Positions 23,727 to 36,400 of a stretch of DNA of 64,000 bases are shown piece by piece. Made by a program: the position numbers and the translations under genes. The stretch is from NCBI GenBank assembly GCA_963513935.1, contig OY740768.1, positions 34,346,216 through 34,410,215 on the forward strand. Reading direction: 5' to 3'. How positions within the stretch are numbered: position 1 is the stretch's first letter; each line of letters begins with the position of its first letter. The notes below the pieces were generated by a model, which saw only the letters and a program-made list of their open reading frames with translations, searched no databases and was not told where the DNA came from. Source of the DNA: Aphrophora alni. Its lineage: Eukaryota; Arthropoda; Insecta; Hemiptera; Aphrophoridae.

Positions 23727-24606
23727 TTATTGTTTTGGAATGTAAGTGTGATGCTGAGGCTTACATTTGATTGGTACTGCAGCCTCCGTCGCAGTTTGTA
23801 ATTCCGTTGTGAGTAGAGAGGCGGCAGTTTTTACATCATGTGGCATTCGAACATCCAAGACTTTGGGTAGGAGACTATCTAACTGCTGGCAGAAATAATC
23901 CCAATTAACGAGTCTGTAGTTCAATACCCTTCTAGGTTCCTTAATTATGGGGTTTCCTGTAACAGCCATAATGACAGGGTAGTGATCCGAGTTCAGATCC
24001 CTATCTACATGCAAACGTGGTGCCACAGTTAGTCCCTTAACGAGGGCCAAGTCCAGAATGTCCTGTGTGTTGTGTGTGCTAGGGTGTGTGTGCCTTGAGT
24101 GGAGCCAAGACTAGAACATCTCTTGTTTCTATGTATTTGTGCAGGTGATGTCCACTCGTGTTTGTATGTTTACAACCCCAGCGCAATGTATGTTTTGAAT
24201 TTAAATCTCCCTCAATGACAACTTTGTTTCAAGTTAAGAGTAGGAGTTCAATGTTCTAAGTGTTGATTGTGCCCGGGGGATTATATGTAGCAATTAGTGT
24301 TGTTATGCAGCCGTTGAGCTCAAGCTTGATGGCTGTTGCTTCAACTCATGTAAGTGTGGGCAACAATCATTATATGTGTTTTATGGTCTTATGTATTATT
24401 ATTGCCATAACGCCGTGGTTCCTATCTTGTCTATCAGTGCGGTAGACTTTGAAATTTTGAATAGTTAATTTATCGTGTGGCTTTAAGTGAGTTTCTGTGA
24501 GTAAAGCTATTTTGTAGTTATTTCTTTGCATATAGTGAAGGAGTTCTAACTTTTTATGTTTATTGCCATTGGCATTCCAAAACAAAACTGGTAAATTACT
24601 TTCCAT
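23727..24606 (-). pseudogene. outer LINE AP-type endonuclease domain
   Basis: The domain starts LPVLFWNANGNKHKKLELL and ALLTETHLKP, giving the Asn and Glu of the exonuclease-endonuclease-phosphatase fold. The middle, with IATYNPPG and EGDLNSKH, is frameshifted and holds stops. The end is DRDLNSDHYPVIM, the SDHxPV active-site motif. This nuclease nicks the target for primed reverse transcription. At least two frame changes make it non-functional. Confidence 0.85.
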
Positions 24607-25328
24607 TTTTGACTTATTTGACGTATTGGGGGAAGGAGGTCAGGAAAGAGCTGAAGGTGGTGGGTGGGGAGGTTTGGAGGGAGATCATGAAGGATCCCAA
24701 GTTTCCCGTGAATGAGTCCCAGTAAAGGTCACGGTTCAAGAGGCAGAGGAAAGGTTCAAATGTGAATTGTATCCAATCCGTGTTGTTGGGTGTGCCTGTC
24801 TTAACCATGTTTGATAAGGAGGGTGCCTCATCTGTCTGTGGTGGTGCAGCAGCAAGGAGTGGGGAAAGCTGCCACTGGAGCTACTTTGGATGGACGTGGA
24901 CGGCATTGGACTCTGGGCCTGATATTCGCCTGCTCCCTCGGTGAAGGACAGTCCTTAAGCCTTGGGTACCAGGGTTTCAATTGCCGCAGGAGCCTTCGCT
25001 ACCTCCGCCAAAATGGTTGTAGATAGTGGTGTGGTGTTGTGTTAATGTGTGTCTTTTGTTTCGACGCTTGCGCGTAAGACACATTTGGACGTGTAGGTCT
25101 GATAGGCAGTCGGGGTTGTGTGTTGGTAGTCGGGATAGGCAGTGGTCTTGGTGTTTTGTTGAGGTGTTCCATGACCTTAGCTCCTAGACCTTTTCACATG
25201 AAGCGAGCATGCTGCCCTTTTGTGGGCTTCGCATCCACAATAACTTGCAGTTATAGATTTTGTATGCGATTTCCCACAAAGGACGCACTTGAAGTCCTCG
25301 CAAACAGTCGTGCATTCCTCTACACACT

Positions 25329-25640
25329 TCACACACCGTAACTTGGACAGCTTGTTACGGCTAGATAACAGCTAGTTGTGTGGCCGAATATCTGGCATCT
25401 AAAGCATTGAGTGGGGAACTTAGGAGCCCTGTAGGGTTCAATGCGGACTCTCATATAGAGAACCTCTCTTATTTCCATCATATCGCTAGCATCCTTTTGG
25501 GATGTCAGTTCAGCTAGGATGACAGTAAACTGCCCACGCATTTGCAATACCTTCAGCAACCTGAACCCTCTGCTATTTAGGTCGTCTTCAACTTCGTCTG
25601 CACTAATGCAGGACCAGTGCTGCTCCCATCAGCTTGGGCC
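25329..25640 (-). pseudogene. outer LINE ORF1 (gag-like) fragment with a zinc knuckle
   Basis: It contains FTVILAELTSQKDASDMMEI and FPTQCFRCQIFGHTTSCY, the first CCHC-type knuckle typical of Jockey ORF1 nucleic-acid-binding proteins. Then the frame breaks. ORF1 packages element RNA. The GC-rich remainder at 24650-25320 probably holds the rest in shifted frames. Confidence 0.75.
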
Positions 25641-25736
25641 GATGGGCCCAGCACAGGCTTCTGCACCACGTTTGTTGAGGGTTTAGGGACGGATCCATGA
25701 CTACCTGGGAAAAATTATAAGTTCCTTTTTTTAATA

Positions 25737-26012
25737 GTACAGACTTTTATGGCCAGATAACAGCACCTTACGGGACATGTTATTACGACATATATTATTC
25801 TCAGTGAGGTGGAACAATTTACTAAAAGTTTTGTCAATTATTTGTCCCAGCTCACTGAAGGAAAGTCGGTAAAGAATATTACAGATTTATTAATTATTTT
25901 TTAAATATATATAGCCTATATAATTAAATTTTGTAGCAGAGGTGGAAAATCTTCAAAAGACAAAGGGAGACATCTGCTCTTCCCAATAGTGTGAGATTAG
26001 TGAACAATTTGT
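25737..26012. repeat. direct repeat copy B flanking the LINE block
   Basis: Same-orientation relative of 20010-20205, with about 80-100 bp of additional sequence in its middle (around 25795-25890). Confidence 0.75.
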
Positions 26013-26149
26013 CCCCATTGTGAACAATTCACAATCTTCTAGTTCATGTAAACAATGCTAGGGTGCAGGTAATATTATTTTCAACATAAATGGAATGTGC
26101 AATGAAGGTATTATGACTTTCTTTTTTTCTCAGTGAGGTGACACAAAAT

Positions 26150-27200
26150 TGAATATTTATTTTTTGAAAACCATCTCCTGTCAGCTGCAGCTATCTGAAA
26201 TCAATTTTATAAAGTAATATTATTTAAACTCACACTTTAAAAAGAAACAATTTAGTTTTAGTCGATTTTCATACAAAAGATGTTGGAATTGGGGTCCTGT
26301 CCCTCTATACTCTAAATGTTTGTCGAGTGAGCCCTTATTATTAGCATGTCCCTGAAGTTAGAAAATGTTTCACTGAATTGCTCCAATATAAGCACAGAAA
26401 ACTTGAAATCAATTTTATGGAAATTTCATCAACTCTCTGCAGGATGGAAATGCACTAAGTTTCCTCTGGCTAGTTTGAATTTAAAAAATCTTCAATCGAC
26501 TTATTAATGGATTTAGGTCTCCTACTAAATCTGAGATGGTTTGGTAAAGTGTCTGTAATTTCAAGTTAGGTTCATTCATGTGTCGTGTTGTCGGTTATAA
26601 AGTCGAGTAAGCTGTAAAAATGAAGATTAGCTGATAATCCTAAGATCAGTTCATTGTTGGTTTTCTCATATTTCTCTAAAAACTGTTATATTTCCTGTCT
26701 CAGAGCAAAAAAACCGTTCCTTCTGCTTAGCCAATATATCGCATGTACAAAACTAAATCAACATATTCTGCTTCCATTTCTGTTAAGAAAGAAAAAAACT
26801 TGCGGTGTGTAAAAGTATTCCCAACTTTAATTAAATTCATACTCTTCATTACAGTTTTCATAACATTTTCCATGTCCATGATCTTCCTTGTATATAATGT
26901 AGTGCAATGGATTCCAGCATCCCTTATTAAACTAACAGTCACAATATGTATCAATGAAAGATTATTGATATTACCAATATCATTTATAACCTTCATGGCT
27001 ACATTATAAATGTCTTGATCTTTGGTTGTGGTATGCAATGGCTCTAATGCTAATAGCTCTTCATTACTTACAAAATTTTTGGAAACAGTTTGAATGAAAA
27101 TTAGAAGTTAGGCCGTATTTGTTATGTTTGTTGATTCATCCAGAGCCAATGAAAAGTAAGCTGAATTTGTAAAAATTTTTTTTTTAAACCTATTTCTTCA
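26150..27200 (-). pseudogene. hAT transposase relic
   Basis: On the minus strand the decayed frame contains YFSLALDESTNITNTA, then ELLALEPLHTTTKDQDIYN, the catalytic-core entry shared with hAT transposases of the ZBED/GTF2IRD2-like group. The 27038-26727 frame continues the core. Further down, several broken frames show NMRKPTMN and NEPNLKLQ, matching later hAT core segments. It has many stops. The same family is represented at 44.7-46.1 kb. Ends were not found. Confidence 0.72.
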
Positions 27201-28640
27201 ACTCTACTTATGGCAGTTTTTGTTTATCGTGAAATGTTTTAAGTCATTGGCAAAAATATCGTACCAACTTAAATTTTAATCAGATAAAATTTTCTTAATA
27301 ATTGTCCTTCTTTCTATGCTAATATAAAACCACAACATAGCAAAATAAGTCTGGTTAAAAAATTATGATCAAGTTGGTAATTTAGTTAAAATATGTTGGA
27401 AAGTTGTGCAGTTGTTAATGTGTTAAATCATGAAATTTCAAGAAAATAAACAGCAGCTCCCAATCTCCTGTAAATATGACAAATAATACATTATTATTTG
27501 TAAACATTACAAATTATAACATTAAATTATTTTTTTAAACTTGTGTTGTCTATTTATAAAAGACTTTTTTAATAAAATTGAAACAGGCTTGATTAATTTT
27601 TACTGTAATCAGCTATTTATACAGATTTATGTTAATTTACTGCCTGATGAAGCTCATTATAAAGTGAAATATAACTGCCTAATAATTGCACTGTTTATTT
27701 TCCACTTATCAATTTTTGTTCAAGCAAAATATTGTCTAAAAGAATTTAAATACGGTATGTTGTAGGAGACAATTCTTTAAGACAAAACAAAGGTTACATA
27801 TAAAAAAAGAAGACATGCAAAATAACAATATATTTATTTATTTGTTGTTATTTGAATCATTATACAATGTAGTAAAACATGCAATATTATATTTTAAATT
27901 TGTTCTTACACTATATACAGACCTTAAAGCACTGTGATTTCATATAAACTACACAAAATTAAACTTGATATTCAAGTTTGTTAAAAGTTCTATATACCGT
28001 TATCTTTAACAGCAGTGTTTTCAATAGAATGTCCATCATAACAAGTATGCAATTTTACATTCCAAAATTCTATAGGATTTGGCCTGAATGAGAATATAGC
28101 ATAATTATAAAACCAATGACAGGCAACCATCAGCCTATGTTAAGTTTATAATGTCAAATGATATTTTGGTTATTGTTAAAAACTGTATTAACCCTTACAA
28201 CTATCACAATGATAACTCTTGAATCCCTAGATAAAATTTATTGTATCAAATTTAAGGCTTATGGTTTGTATATCTGTTATCTCATGTAAACAATGGGTTT
28301 TTAGTTTATTTTTGGAGTAGCTAGTTTAAATTTCCTCTATTTTTATCATTAATTGATTTATCAGCAACAGAACACTGAGACAAGCCTCAGACATTATACC
28401 TACTAGTTTATAATGTACATTTGAAAAAAAATATTTATAGGCCTAGACTCAATTTTTCTTACAGCTATTATATGTACACTAGAACTATCTAAATTATTTT
28501 CACCAGTGTCATCTGTCGGTAGTACATGAACGACTATGTGGCCACACCCGTATACGTTTGTCAAAATATTTAACAAAAAGCAAGCCTTGGATAATTTTAT
28601 AATGCATTTGTGTGATTTTAGTGTTGTGATATATGAATAT
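27201..28640. other. no gene recognised
   Basis: AT-rich. Short chance ORFs at 27541-27765 (plus) and 28403-28705 (minus) have no motif. One TAGGCCTA octamer lies at 28438-28445. Confidence 0.4.
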
Positions 28641-28644
28641 GAAG

Positions 28645-28710
28645 GTTGAGTCCTGCACCTGATGAAGCCGACCATGATCGACGAAAAAGCACTGTAGTGT
28701 TTCATATGAA
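28645..28710 (+). other. hammerhead-ribozyme-like core, probable Penelope-like element scrap
   Basis: CTGATGA (28659-28665) is followed by a stem-II-like GCCGA/TCGAC pair (one mismatch, six-base loop) and GAAA (28683-28686), the conserved hammerhead core order. A short stem III with a UGUA loop can be drawn (28686-28702) with one bulged base, leaving U-C at the cleavage position. Stem I does not pair convincingly. The wording GATGAAGCCGACC...TCG is common in terminal repeats of Penelope-like retroelements, which carry hammerheads. It is probably a degraded copy. Confidence 0.35.
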
Positions 28711-30072
28711 ATGATGGATTGCTTTGACTAAAACAAGGTGGAAAATATATGATTTAATTATAATATAATCATCAATTCCATAAGCGATAAAATTTATAAG
28801 ATCCATATAATCTTGTAAAGAATATTTATGCATTATGCCTATGAAACGAATGAGAGTAAGAAATCACCGTAACCAAATGAAACAGATAAAGTTCTCATTG
28901 CAGGAATTTATGTCACATATTGATGTTTTTGTGAAGTCTAAAAATAAAAGGGTGAATTATTGAAAACATCCCATAGGATATGATAATGTGAGTCTTCAAT
29001 TTGTGGTTCAGGAGTCATAAATCCTAAAGTGGGAGGAGTCATAGGATGCAATGAAGTTACCAGAAGTGGGCTGTTAGATGGCAGCATTAGGTTCCAATTT
29101 ATGAACTTCAAACTGCACCGTAGAGATAGCTTATCTATTTAGTATATAAAATCAATGGTGGTAGTATTTATCAGCTGTATTCTACTGACATTTATGTAAC
29201 TGAGAAGACATAAAACAGAAAAAATATACATTTATTGCGTATGTAGAAATATATTTTAAAAGATTTAAAAAAAATGTATTTCTGGATTAACTTTACATGA
29301 ATATGATCGTAAAACAATCATTGTTACAATAATGACATTTCCTATTTTAAGTATTACACAGCTTTAAGATCTGTAAAAATATCAAGACGTTAAATCAATA
29401 AATGTTGAAATCACAATGCTTTATTTTGTTAAGAAAAACAAACAAAATATTTTTTATGATTTTTTTTAAACACAAAATCAACGTTATTTTCAAACTTACA
29501 TCTAAGTACAGTGCAGTACAACTCTAATTGTTCATTACAATGTATGGATTAAAAATCATTTGCTGAAGAAAAATATTTCTTTTCCTTTCATAAATGTTCA
29601 GGTTAATAGACTCGGGTCACAAATTTCAAGATACTATCTTATCTAAACAATTGAATACATGGACAATTAGAGCTCTACTCATACTAACAGTAACAATGAT
29701 AACAACTAACTATTTTGCTTAATACTAACAGGCTTTAAACAAATCACTACAAGCCTAATCTCAATATTCAATATTTTATTTTCACAGCCAACTTGTAAAA
29801 AATAACACATATTGTCGGATTTTATTGTGAAATTTATTGGACGATTTGTTTTTACTAAATGGTATGAATAGCCTAGTAGTCGTTGTTATATATTATTACC
29901 ACTGTATCTAATATTAGTGTACATATTTTAGTGTATACAATAATGATTTAAATTAAAAGTATACATAACAGAGACTTGTGTTTTGTATGAATAATTAGGA
30001 AATAAAGGTAATCATATTGTAAACAGGTATACACTCCACAAAAAACAAAATTTTCTCAACCGACTTTTTTCC
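28711..30072. other. no gene recognised
   Basis: AT-rich sequence without ORFs of interest. A somewhat GC-richer patch at 28960-29160 may be an old repeat I cannot classify. Confidence 0.4.
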
Positions 30073-30165
30073 ATAGTTAAGTTGGTAGAGGCGTGTGTTT
30101 ATTTCACTTCAGTTCAGTTTGGTGAACCGCCCAATTATAATTGCAGGCTCGAGCTAGATTCTTCA
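30073..30165 (+). repeat. tRNA-like (SINE-type) fragment
   Basis: TAGTTAAGTTGGTAGAG matches the canonical A box, and GGCTCGAGC about 60 bp on resembles a B box. The spacing is longer than in a tRNA and no cloverleaf forms, so it is best read as a SINE head or tRNA pseudogene. Confidence 0.35.
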
Positions 30166-33086
30166 CATTGGTTTTCCATGTGTTAAGTAAGAAAGAAAGT
30201 AACAAAGAAAGAAAATTATCAGTTTTACTGTCTTCAAATGTAATGAGAAACATTAAAATGTTTAACCAAACATAAAATTATAGAAATATAAATTCAGTCA
30301 CATTTTTTCTAAATTAATTCGAAGATGATATGTGGATAATACTGCTATTGTTAATTGCCGATTTAAAACTTTAAAAAACAATACATTTAGAAATGAAAAC
30401 TTTTGTCTCCACAAATAAAAAATTCAAAGAACATTTTAAAAGTAAAATTAATTCTTTACAATATATGTGTCCTATAAACTAGATACACTTTATAAATTTA
30501 TGAACAATAATTGAAACTCTGAAGCATCAATTTAGTTCAGATTTCAAGCCTTATCAAAATTTAGTAATCGATGAGTCTCTAATGTTGTGAAAAGGAAAGT
30601 TGTCATTTATAAAATACAGCTCTATACAATTTATAATATTTATAAAATAACAAACGTAGACAGTTTGGTATAAAAATATACATTTGTGTGATTGTATCAC
30701 AGGTGAATATTGGATTGTATTCTGTATAACTATGTCGATTGCCCTAGTAATTTTGGTGTTTTAGCACAAGTAATACAATCACTTTTACAACCGTACCCTG
30801 GACAAAACAATGTAGTATGCATGAATAATTGGTAGCTCTACTTTAAATGCATGGTTACACGATAACGACATAAGAGCATGTGGAACTGTTAGGACTGATC
30901 ATATAGAGATGCCATATAAACCTGAAAAAAAATGTGCAAATGTGACATAATAAAAAAAGATCACTGTAAGATGGCGTGATAAGCGTTCTGTACTATGCTC
31001 TCCACAACTCAAAACTACAAAATGGTGCCTGTTTAAAGACACAGAAAAGAAGTACAAAAGCCCCATTCTGTGATTGAGTATAATAAAAATATGGGTGTAA
31101 TTGATAAAGCAACATGGTTATGTCTTTTAATGATACTACACAAAAAAACAATCAAGTTGTATAGAAAATTGTTTTTTCATCTCATTGATGTCAATAGTGT
31201 TAATTCACACCACATTTTAAATGTAATGAGAGAAAACAAGAAAAAGCAGTCTTTCATGGATTTTTGCCTAAATCTAATAAATAAACTATTGGAAATTATT
31301 CTACTCCAATTGAGAATTGATTTACCACTCTCCGCCCCATCAAGCTATCACATTGTAAGAAATATCTAATGCGGTTAGCAAAACACCACTTTCTATAGCC
31401 TCTACCAGTGAGTAATAAAACTTCAGAGCCAGTGTTATGTTTGCTATAATTCTAAAACCAGTTAACAATAAAGAAAGGCACACCATATGAATGTATGTAC
31501 TGTGGAGTGCCCTTGTGTCTACCCATGTTTTCAAAAGTTTCATACTAAAAAAAAAATTGTAAGAGGTAAAAATACAGTTTTTCACTTTTTATGTATTGAA
31601 ATGTTTTAGTTTCATGTTTTTAATAAAATTTTTAATGTTTTTGTGATTTTTTTTTATTCCTTAGAGTAATTTCCTAGTGAAAATACTAACTAAATATGAG
31701 TGTGCTAATCATCACATCATGTGATGTGCACACTCGCGAAAGCGTTAACAACTTGTGCTAGACATAATAGAAAATTGGTATCCAGTAAACCATAGGCTGA
31801 GAATGTACAAGAATGAATTAAAGGACAAAGAAGGAAACTCTGGGGGAAAATTTACTTCACACATTTCTTAACAGTAGGCTAAAACTAAACTAGTTTTGAC
31901 AGTGAAATAGATAATAAAATTAAATAATAGTTATTTTTTCAGACCTAAAGCAGTATTCCCGGTCATTCTGTCATACATAGCAACCACAAACAAGATACTC
32001 AATAACATCCATCACATGATAAATACACTCCACCAAACCATACTATACCCGAAGTTAAAACAGCAAAAACCATCCTCAAAAAAGCCCTAAATAGGAACCA
32101 TAAACTAACAGTCAAGAAAAGCATACAGACAAACGCACGATAAATAAATACACCGATTGGGAACAAACAAAAACCAAACCATATAAAATCTCAATAATAT
32201 CTTTCCATCTCATCACCTAGCATGATTACTTTTCTGTTTGCCTTAAAGGAATAAATATTATCACCTTAAAAGAATGTACTATCTGCCATAAATAAAACAC
32301 ATGAATGATGAACAAGGAACATCTCCTATATTGTCAAACTCAAAATCGACCTAAGGAAGGAGAAGAACCTAAGAACCTAAAGTTCTGGCCCATCAGCTTT
32401 CTGGCATCTCAGAGCTCATGCTTGCCATAAGCAACAACAAAATTTGGAATATAAATATATTTTGGGCCAATGATGCATTAGAGTAGTAAATCTGTTATGA
32501 TGACCAATAATTTAAGAATGATTTTATACATAAATTTATAGACAAACGAAAATTATAAATTAATGACTACATGAAGAGAAAAAAATTACAAATAACTTTT
32601 CTTGGTCTGAAATAAAAACGGAAACATTTTTCACACCTGTTTTGGTGACTAAGTAATAAATTAAATAGAGTCTCTATTGTTAATAAAATTGAAGGCATCT
32701 TAGGGTTCAGATGAAATAATAGGATATAGCCAGATGTAATATTTTAAATGGTATTGGCTAGAGTTGTCATTTTATGCCAAAGCGCTAGTTTCTTTTTATT
32801 AGTAAATACAAAATGTTTAAATAAATGTCCCCCTTTTATCAAACTACACATATATTTGATTATTTTACTTAAATTATATATTCATGCCTACTTAAAATCT
32901 AAATATTATACTTTTGATTTATAAAAAATATACTAAATTATAATTACAAAGTAAAAACTAGAATATAAATCTATGAAGACTAGACACTGTCATACAATGG
33001 AAATATTATTGTGGTTGCAAATATAAAGGAAGCCCAAAAATATATCAATCTTGTTATTAAATTTGATCACAGAATAAGACTATTGG
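30166..33086. other. region 3' of TMEM127; no gene recognised
   Basis: The 3' untranslated region of TMEM127 should start at 33086 and run left. An AATAAA on the minus strand (32795-32800) is one possible polyadenylation signal. A CA-rich, strand-skewed patch at 31950-32450 looks like an eroded coding repeat but has no domain I can name. Confidence 0.35.
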
Positions 33087-33247
33087 TTATGGTGTATAAG
33101 GTGGAGGTGGTATCGGTATATTTCGCATACCAACTGAAAATGTTTCTAGACCATCCCAATCTTCTACGAGATGATCGCTTTGACTATCTTCTGTCTGAGT
33201 ATGTGGTTGAAGAAGATTACATGCAGTAGCTAAAATAGAGACAGCTC
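33087..33247 (-). CDS. TMEM127: TMEM127 exon 4 (C-terminus and stop)
   Basis: An acceptor TATGTTACAG precedes the exon, which completes a Gly codon split in phase 1. It encodes AVSILATACNLL, the end of the fourth membrane span, then an acidic cytosolic tail and the ending IPIPPPPYTP followed by TAA. Human TMEM127 ends in a closely similar P-P-x-Y-T-P tail. PPxY motifs bind WW domains of NEDD4-family ubiquitin ligases, and this is a reported role of TMEM127 (from memory). The exon lies 11.2 kb from exon 3. Confidence 0.88.
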
Positions 33248-34299
33248 CTGTAACATATTTGAATGAAATGTTAATATATAAACTGTACCATTTAAGAAAT
33301 CAATGCCACCTATTTGCTGTAACACTTTTATGTGGTTTATTTAAAAAAAAAAAATGTACAACTAAAAGTAATAATTCTGGCATAAACTTTTATAATTTCT
33401 TCACCAACCATTACTATTGGTTTTGGATTATATTAGACTAAATGTAATGACAAACTCAATTTCAGACCTAAAAATAGAAAAAAAACAACGATACATAAAA
33501 ATCGTTTAACTTTTATTGAATATGAACTTTATACTAACAAGGCAACTAACATAATGATGGTTTTCAAACAAAACAAAAAATATTTTAACAGATGAAAATT
33601 GATCAAATAAATATGTAAATAATTGAGAAAGCTCTAAACTATTGTAGTTTCTTAATAGTAGTTGTTTAAAAGTAAAACATTTATAAAATACTTTGTTTAG
33701 ATCTGGTGGCAACAGCAAACACCAATCCCTTCCATCTGGCAGGGTTGCCACATTGTCACTTGGCTAATTATTTAAAAGTTTAGACAAAATGCACAAACAC
33801 TTAACACAGAACACGTATAACGATAACAACACATATTCAAGGTGTCTGGGTAAGGATTCACTTATTAATAAACGATGTGGGGGTTAGTGAGATGCATGTT
33901 ACAATTGGCGATTATAGACTACTTTTTATTTTGGAAGTTAATTAATGTGTCAAACACAATGTTTGACCTCACTGTCACAAGGATGCAATAGCTTTTCAAA
34001 GAAGTATAATGATACTGAAATGATATTATTCATATGAGCTCATTTGTGTGTATGTGATGTGTATGTGTGTGTGTTTTCACTACTCACACCCAGTTCATTT
34101 AAGGGATCAGGACCAAAATCGGTACAGTGATTAATTAGCACAAGAAGTAGGTAACACCATAACAAGTATTTCGATTACTTGTGTCTAAAGAGTGAAAATG
34201 GGGAATGTTTATGATTCTTAAATGTAATTATATTCGTTACTATAGCAATCAATTTTGAAAATTTATAAACAGCTGATTTAAATATTGGAATTTAAATAT
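33248..34299 (-). other. TMEM127 intron 3, proximal part
   Basis: No independent gene is seen. The minus ORF at 33506-33751 and the plus ORF at 33011-33229 (antisense to exon 4) are not credible proteins. The rest of the intron (to 44448) is occupied mainly by the transposons listed below. Confidence 0.5.
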
Positions 34300-35348
34300 C
34301 CCTCCAAGTGCTAAGAGTGCGATCGCGATCTATTTTGCCGCCGCCACAGTGCTAAAGTCGCGATCGCAATCTAATTAAACAGGTTTGCTAAAATCGATAT
34401 ACAAACGATAACTTTTATCCAAACTACATGTATTTTATATAGTAACTCTAAGTAAAAGACGCTCTATTCATTTTGCACAATTTTATCGATGGTTATAAGA
34501 AAAAATCAATGTTAGCAAGCCTGTAAAAGACAATTTGATGTTTACTGTTGATGTTTACTGCTTGTCCCGGCAGTGAATTGTTGTTTAGAGTTTTTGTCTA
34601 TATTATTCTGGTAAATACAATTTATTTTATGATTATTTAGTGTATCAGTAGTGTTTCTAGTGTAGTATTACACATATAATAATGATTGAACTTGGCAATT
34701 CAAGTGATATTCATAACTCTTTGTGTGAAAGTGATACCGCTAGTGATGAAAGCGGTAACTCCGATGTAGGAATCAAAATGTTTGTTCCTGTTTTTTTCTT
34801 TTTGTGTGTGTATTACATATTTATAATAACTAATTTTAGTAAATACATGATATTCAAAGGTTAAATGCCAATACTTTCTAAAGACACAGTAATAGAGCAC
34901 ACTAATTTGCAAAAGTTGGATGTAGGTGTCACACAGTGGGCGAAATTACTGAATTTGAAGTTTGTGTATGTAAGAATGTTTACAACGATGTTGACATTAT
35001 GAAGAAAAGAAAGTGGTACTTATGTTACATTTCTAGTTTTGTAACAAAATTTGCTACATTTTGTATATATTAGAAATTGGATTATCATAATTTAGTTATT
35101 ACCTACGTTGTCACTAAATGGACAAAAGAAATTTTTATTATTTATTTTTTGCGGATATGAGTTGAAGCAGACCTCAGTTTTAAAGTGGTATGTTTAAATT
35201 TTATTTCATTTTGTTCTATGGGTTTTCCTGAAAATATTGATGTATAATGTGTCATATTTCAGCCAATAAAAGTGTATTATTGCCTGTAATAATAAAAGCC
35301 TTGCGCAGAGCGAATTAGCTTAGCACTGAAGACTGAGCACTTGGAGGG
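34300..35348. mobile_element. piggyBac-like internally deleted element
   Basis: The ends are inverted copies of CCCTCCAAGTGC. The right end abuts TTAA (35349-35352), the invariant piggyBac target; the left flank reads ATAT, probably a mutated TTAA. CG-rich subterminal repeats contain GCGATCGC twice (34321-34370). A short plus-strand ORF at 34682 (NSSDIHNSL..., then SDTASDESGNSDVG) has the acidic S/D/E-rich character of piggyBac transposase N-termini. No catalytic domain remains, so it is a roughly 1.05-kb non-autonomous derivative. Confidence 0.7.
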
Positions 35349-35911
35349 TTAAGTTATGTTTTTGATTCTCAATTGTATTTACATTCATTACCTCAGCAAC
35401 CAACATGGTAATTTTATAAACTGCTAACTCTTCACAGTATGTTCACCAAAGTTTGGAAATAGTGTATTGTAGCTTCATTATTTAATTATAACTTAATTAA
35501 AATTATATTTGTTTGAGATAGTGAATATTCATGTGTTTTAAGTTTTATGAATTGAATGACATCTGTGTAAGTATTGAATAAAATTTTATTTTTCAAATAA
35601 CAACTATACAACTATAATTTTCAAATTAGTTTAAAATTGACGTATTCTGGCATTTTATTATATATATACATAAATTATTTCAGGGCTCAATCATTTTGAT
35701 TTCGGATATAGAAATATCATATCACAATCTTCTGAAAATTTTATTTTGGTTGTTTATAGACATTTTTGTGTTTTTGTTTGCTCTACAGTGCTATTCATAA
35801 ATTTAATACCTACCTACAGTTGTTTATTAAAAACATTTTATAGTTGACAGTAACTGTAATTTTCATAAAATTATGACTGTAGTTGGTCTGTATTATTTGG
35901 TAAATTGAATC
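35349..35911. other. intronic AT-rich DNA
   Basis: Nothing recognised. It may include the 5' untranslated end of the Helitron relic that follows, but no 5' terminus was found. Confidence 0.35.
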
Positions 35912-36400
35912 ATGCCTCCAAAGAAATGAGCCTACTTTGGAAAATCTTCAACTGCGAAAAGAATGCAAAATTAAAGAACATCCGAAACAGAAGAAAACAA
36001 AAAGAAGCAGATAGAAATCTGTGAGAAACAGCCCAAGAGCGACAAGTCAGGCTGAAAGCAAATTCTGAAAGAGAAGCAGATCGGAGACAGTGAGAAACTG
36101 ATGAAGAGCGAGAATGAAGGTTTCAAGCAAATGTGAAAGGAAAGCAGATCAAAGAGAGCAAGAAACTTCCCAAGAGCAACAAGTCAGGTGGCAGCCAAAT
36201 TCAGGAAAAAATGCTGACCAAAGACAGCAGGAAACCGCAGAAGAGCGACAATGCATGCTTCGGGTGAAAGCTGAAAACGACGCTGATCGAGGACAGTGAG
36301 AAACCGAAGAACAACATAATATACAAGGTCAGTCTGAAAGAAGTAGGCATGCTGAAAGTAAATCTTGTACTTTGAACACTATACGATGGTGTCCGAGTGC
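35912..36400 (+). pseudogene. Helitron replicase-helicase N-terminus, degenerate
   Basis: It starts ATG CCT CCA AAG and reads MPPKK-stop-AYFGKSSTAKRMQN, the usual beginning of insect Helitron polyproteins. Three or more degenerate copies of an approximately 26-residue arginine/glutamate-rich unit follow (READRRQ..ETDEER-like), seen as DNA repeats GCAGATCGGAGACAGTGAGAAAC about 75 bp apart. Multiple stops occur. The Rep and helicase domains are absent here. Plus strand, antisense to TMEM127. Confidence 0.68.

Larger units (their letters stand above)
20206..25660 (-). mobile_element. decayed Jockey-like non-LTR retrotransposon (LINE)
   Basis: Read on the minus strand the parts come in canonical order: ORF1 with a zinc-knuckle region (25640-25329), AP-type endonuclease (24606-23727) and reverse transcriptase (23663-22841, continuing 21714-21259). 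Many frameshifts and stops separate them. No RNase H belonging to this element is seen, consistent with a Jockey-like type. Neither end has a clear boundary or poly(A). A second LINE sits inside the reverse transcriptase. Confidence 0.85.

Noticed and set aside
30073..30165. Possible functional tRNA gene
   Set aside because: A box is good but B box spacing and stems do not form a cloverleaf; kept only as a SINE-like fragment.
33506..33751. 81-codon minus ORF starting MATLPDGRDW
   Set aside because: Intronic, AT-rich after the first 20 residues, no known domain, no splice signals.
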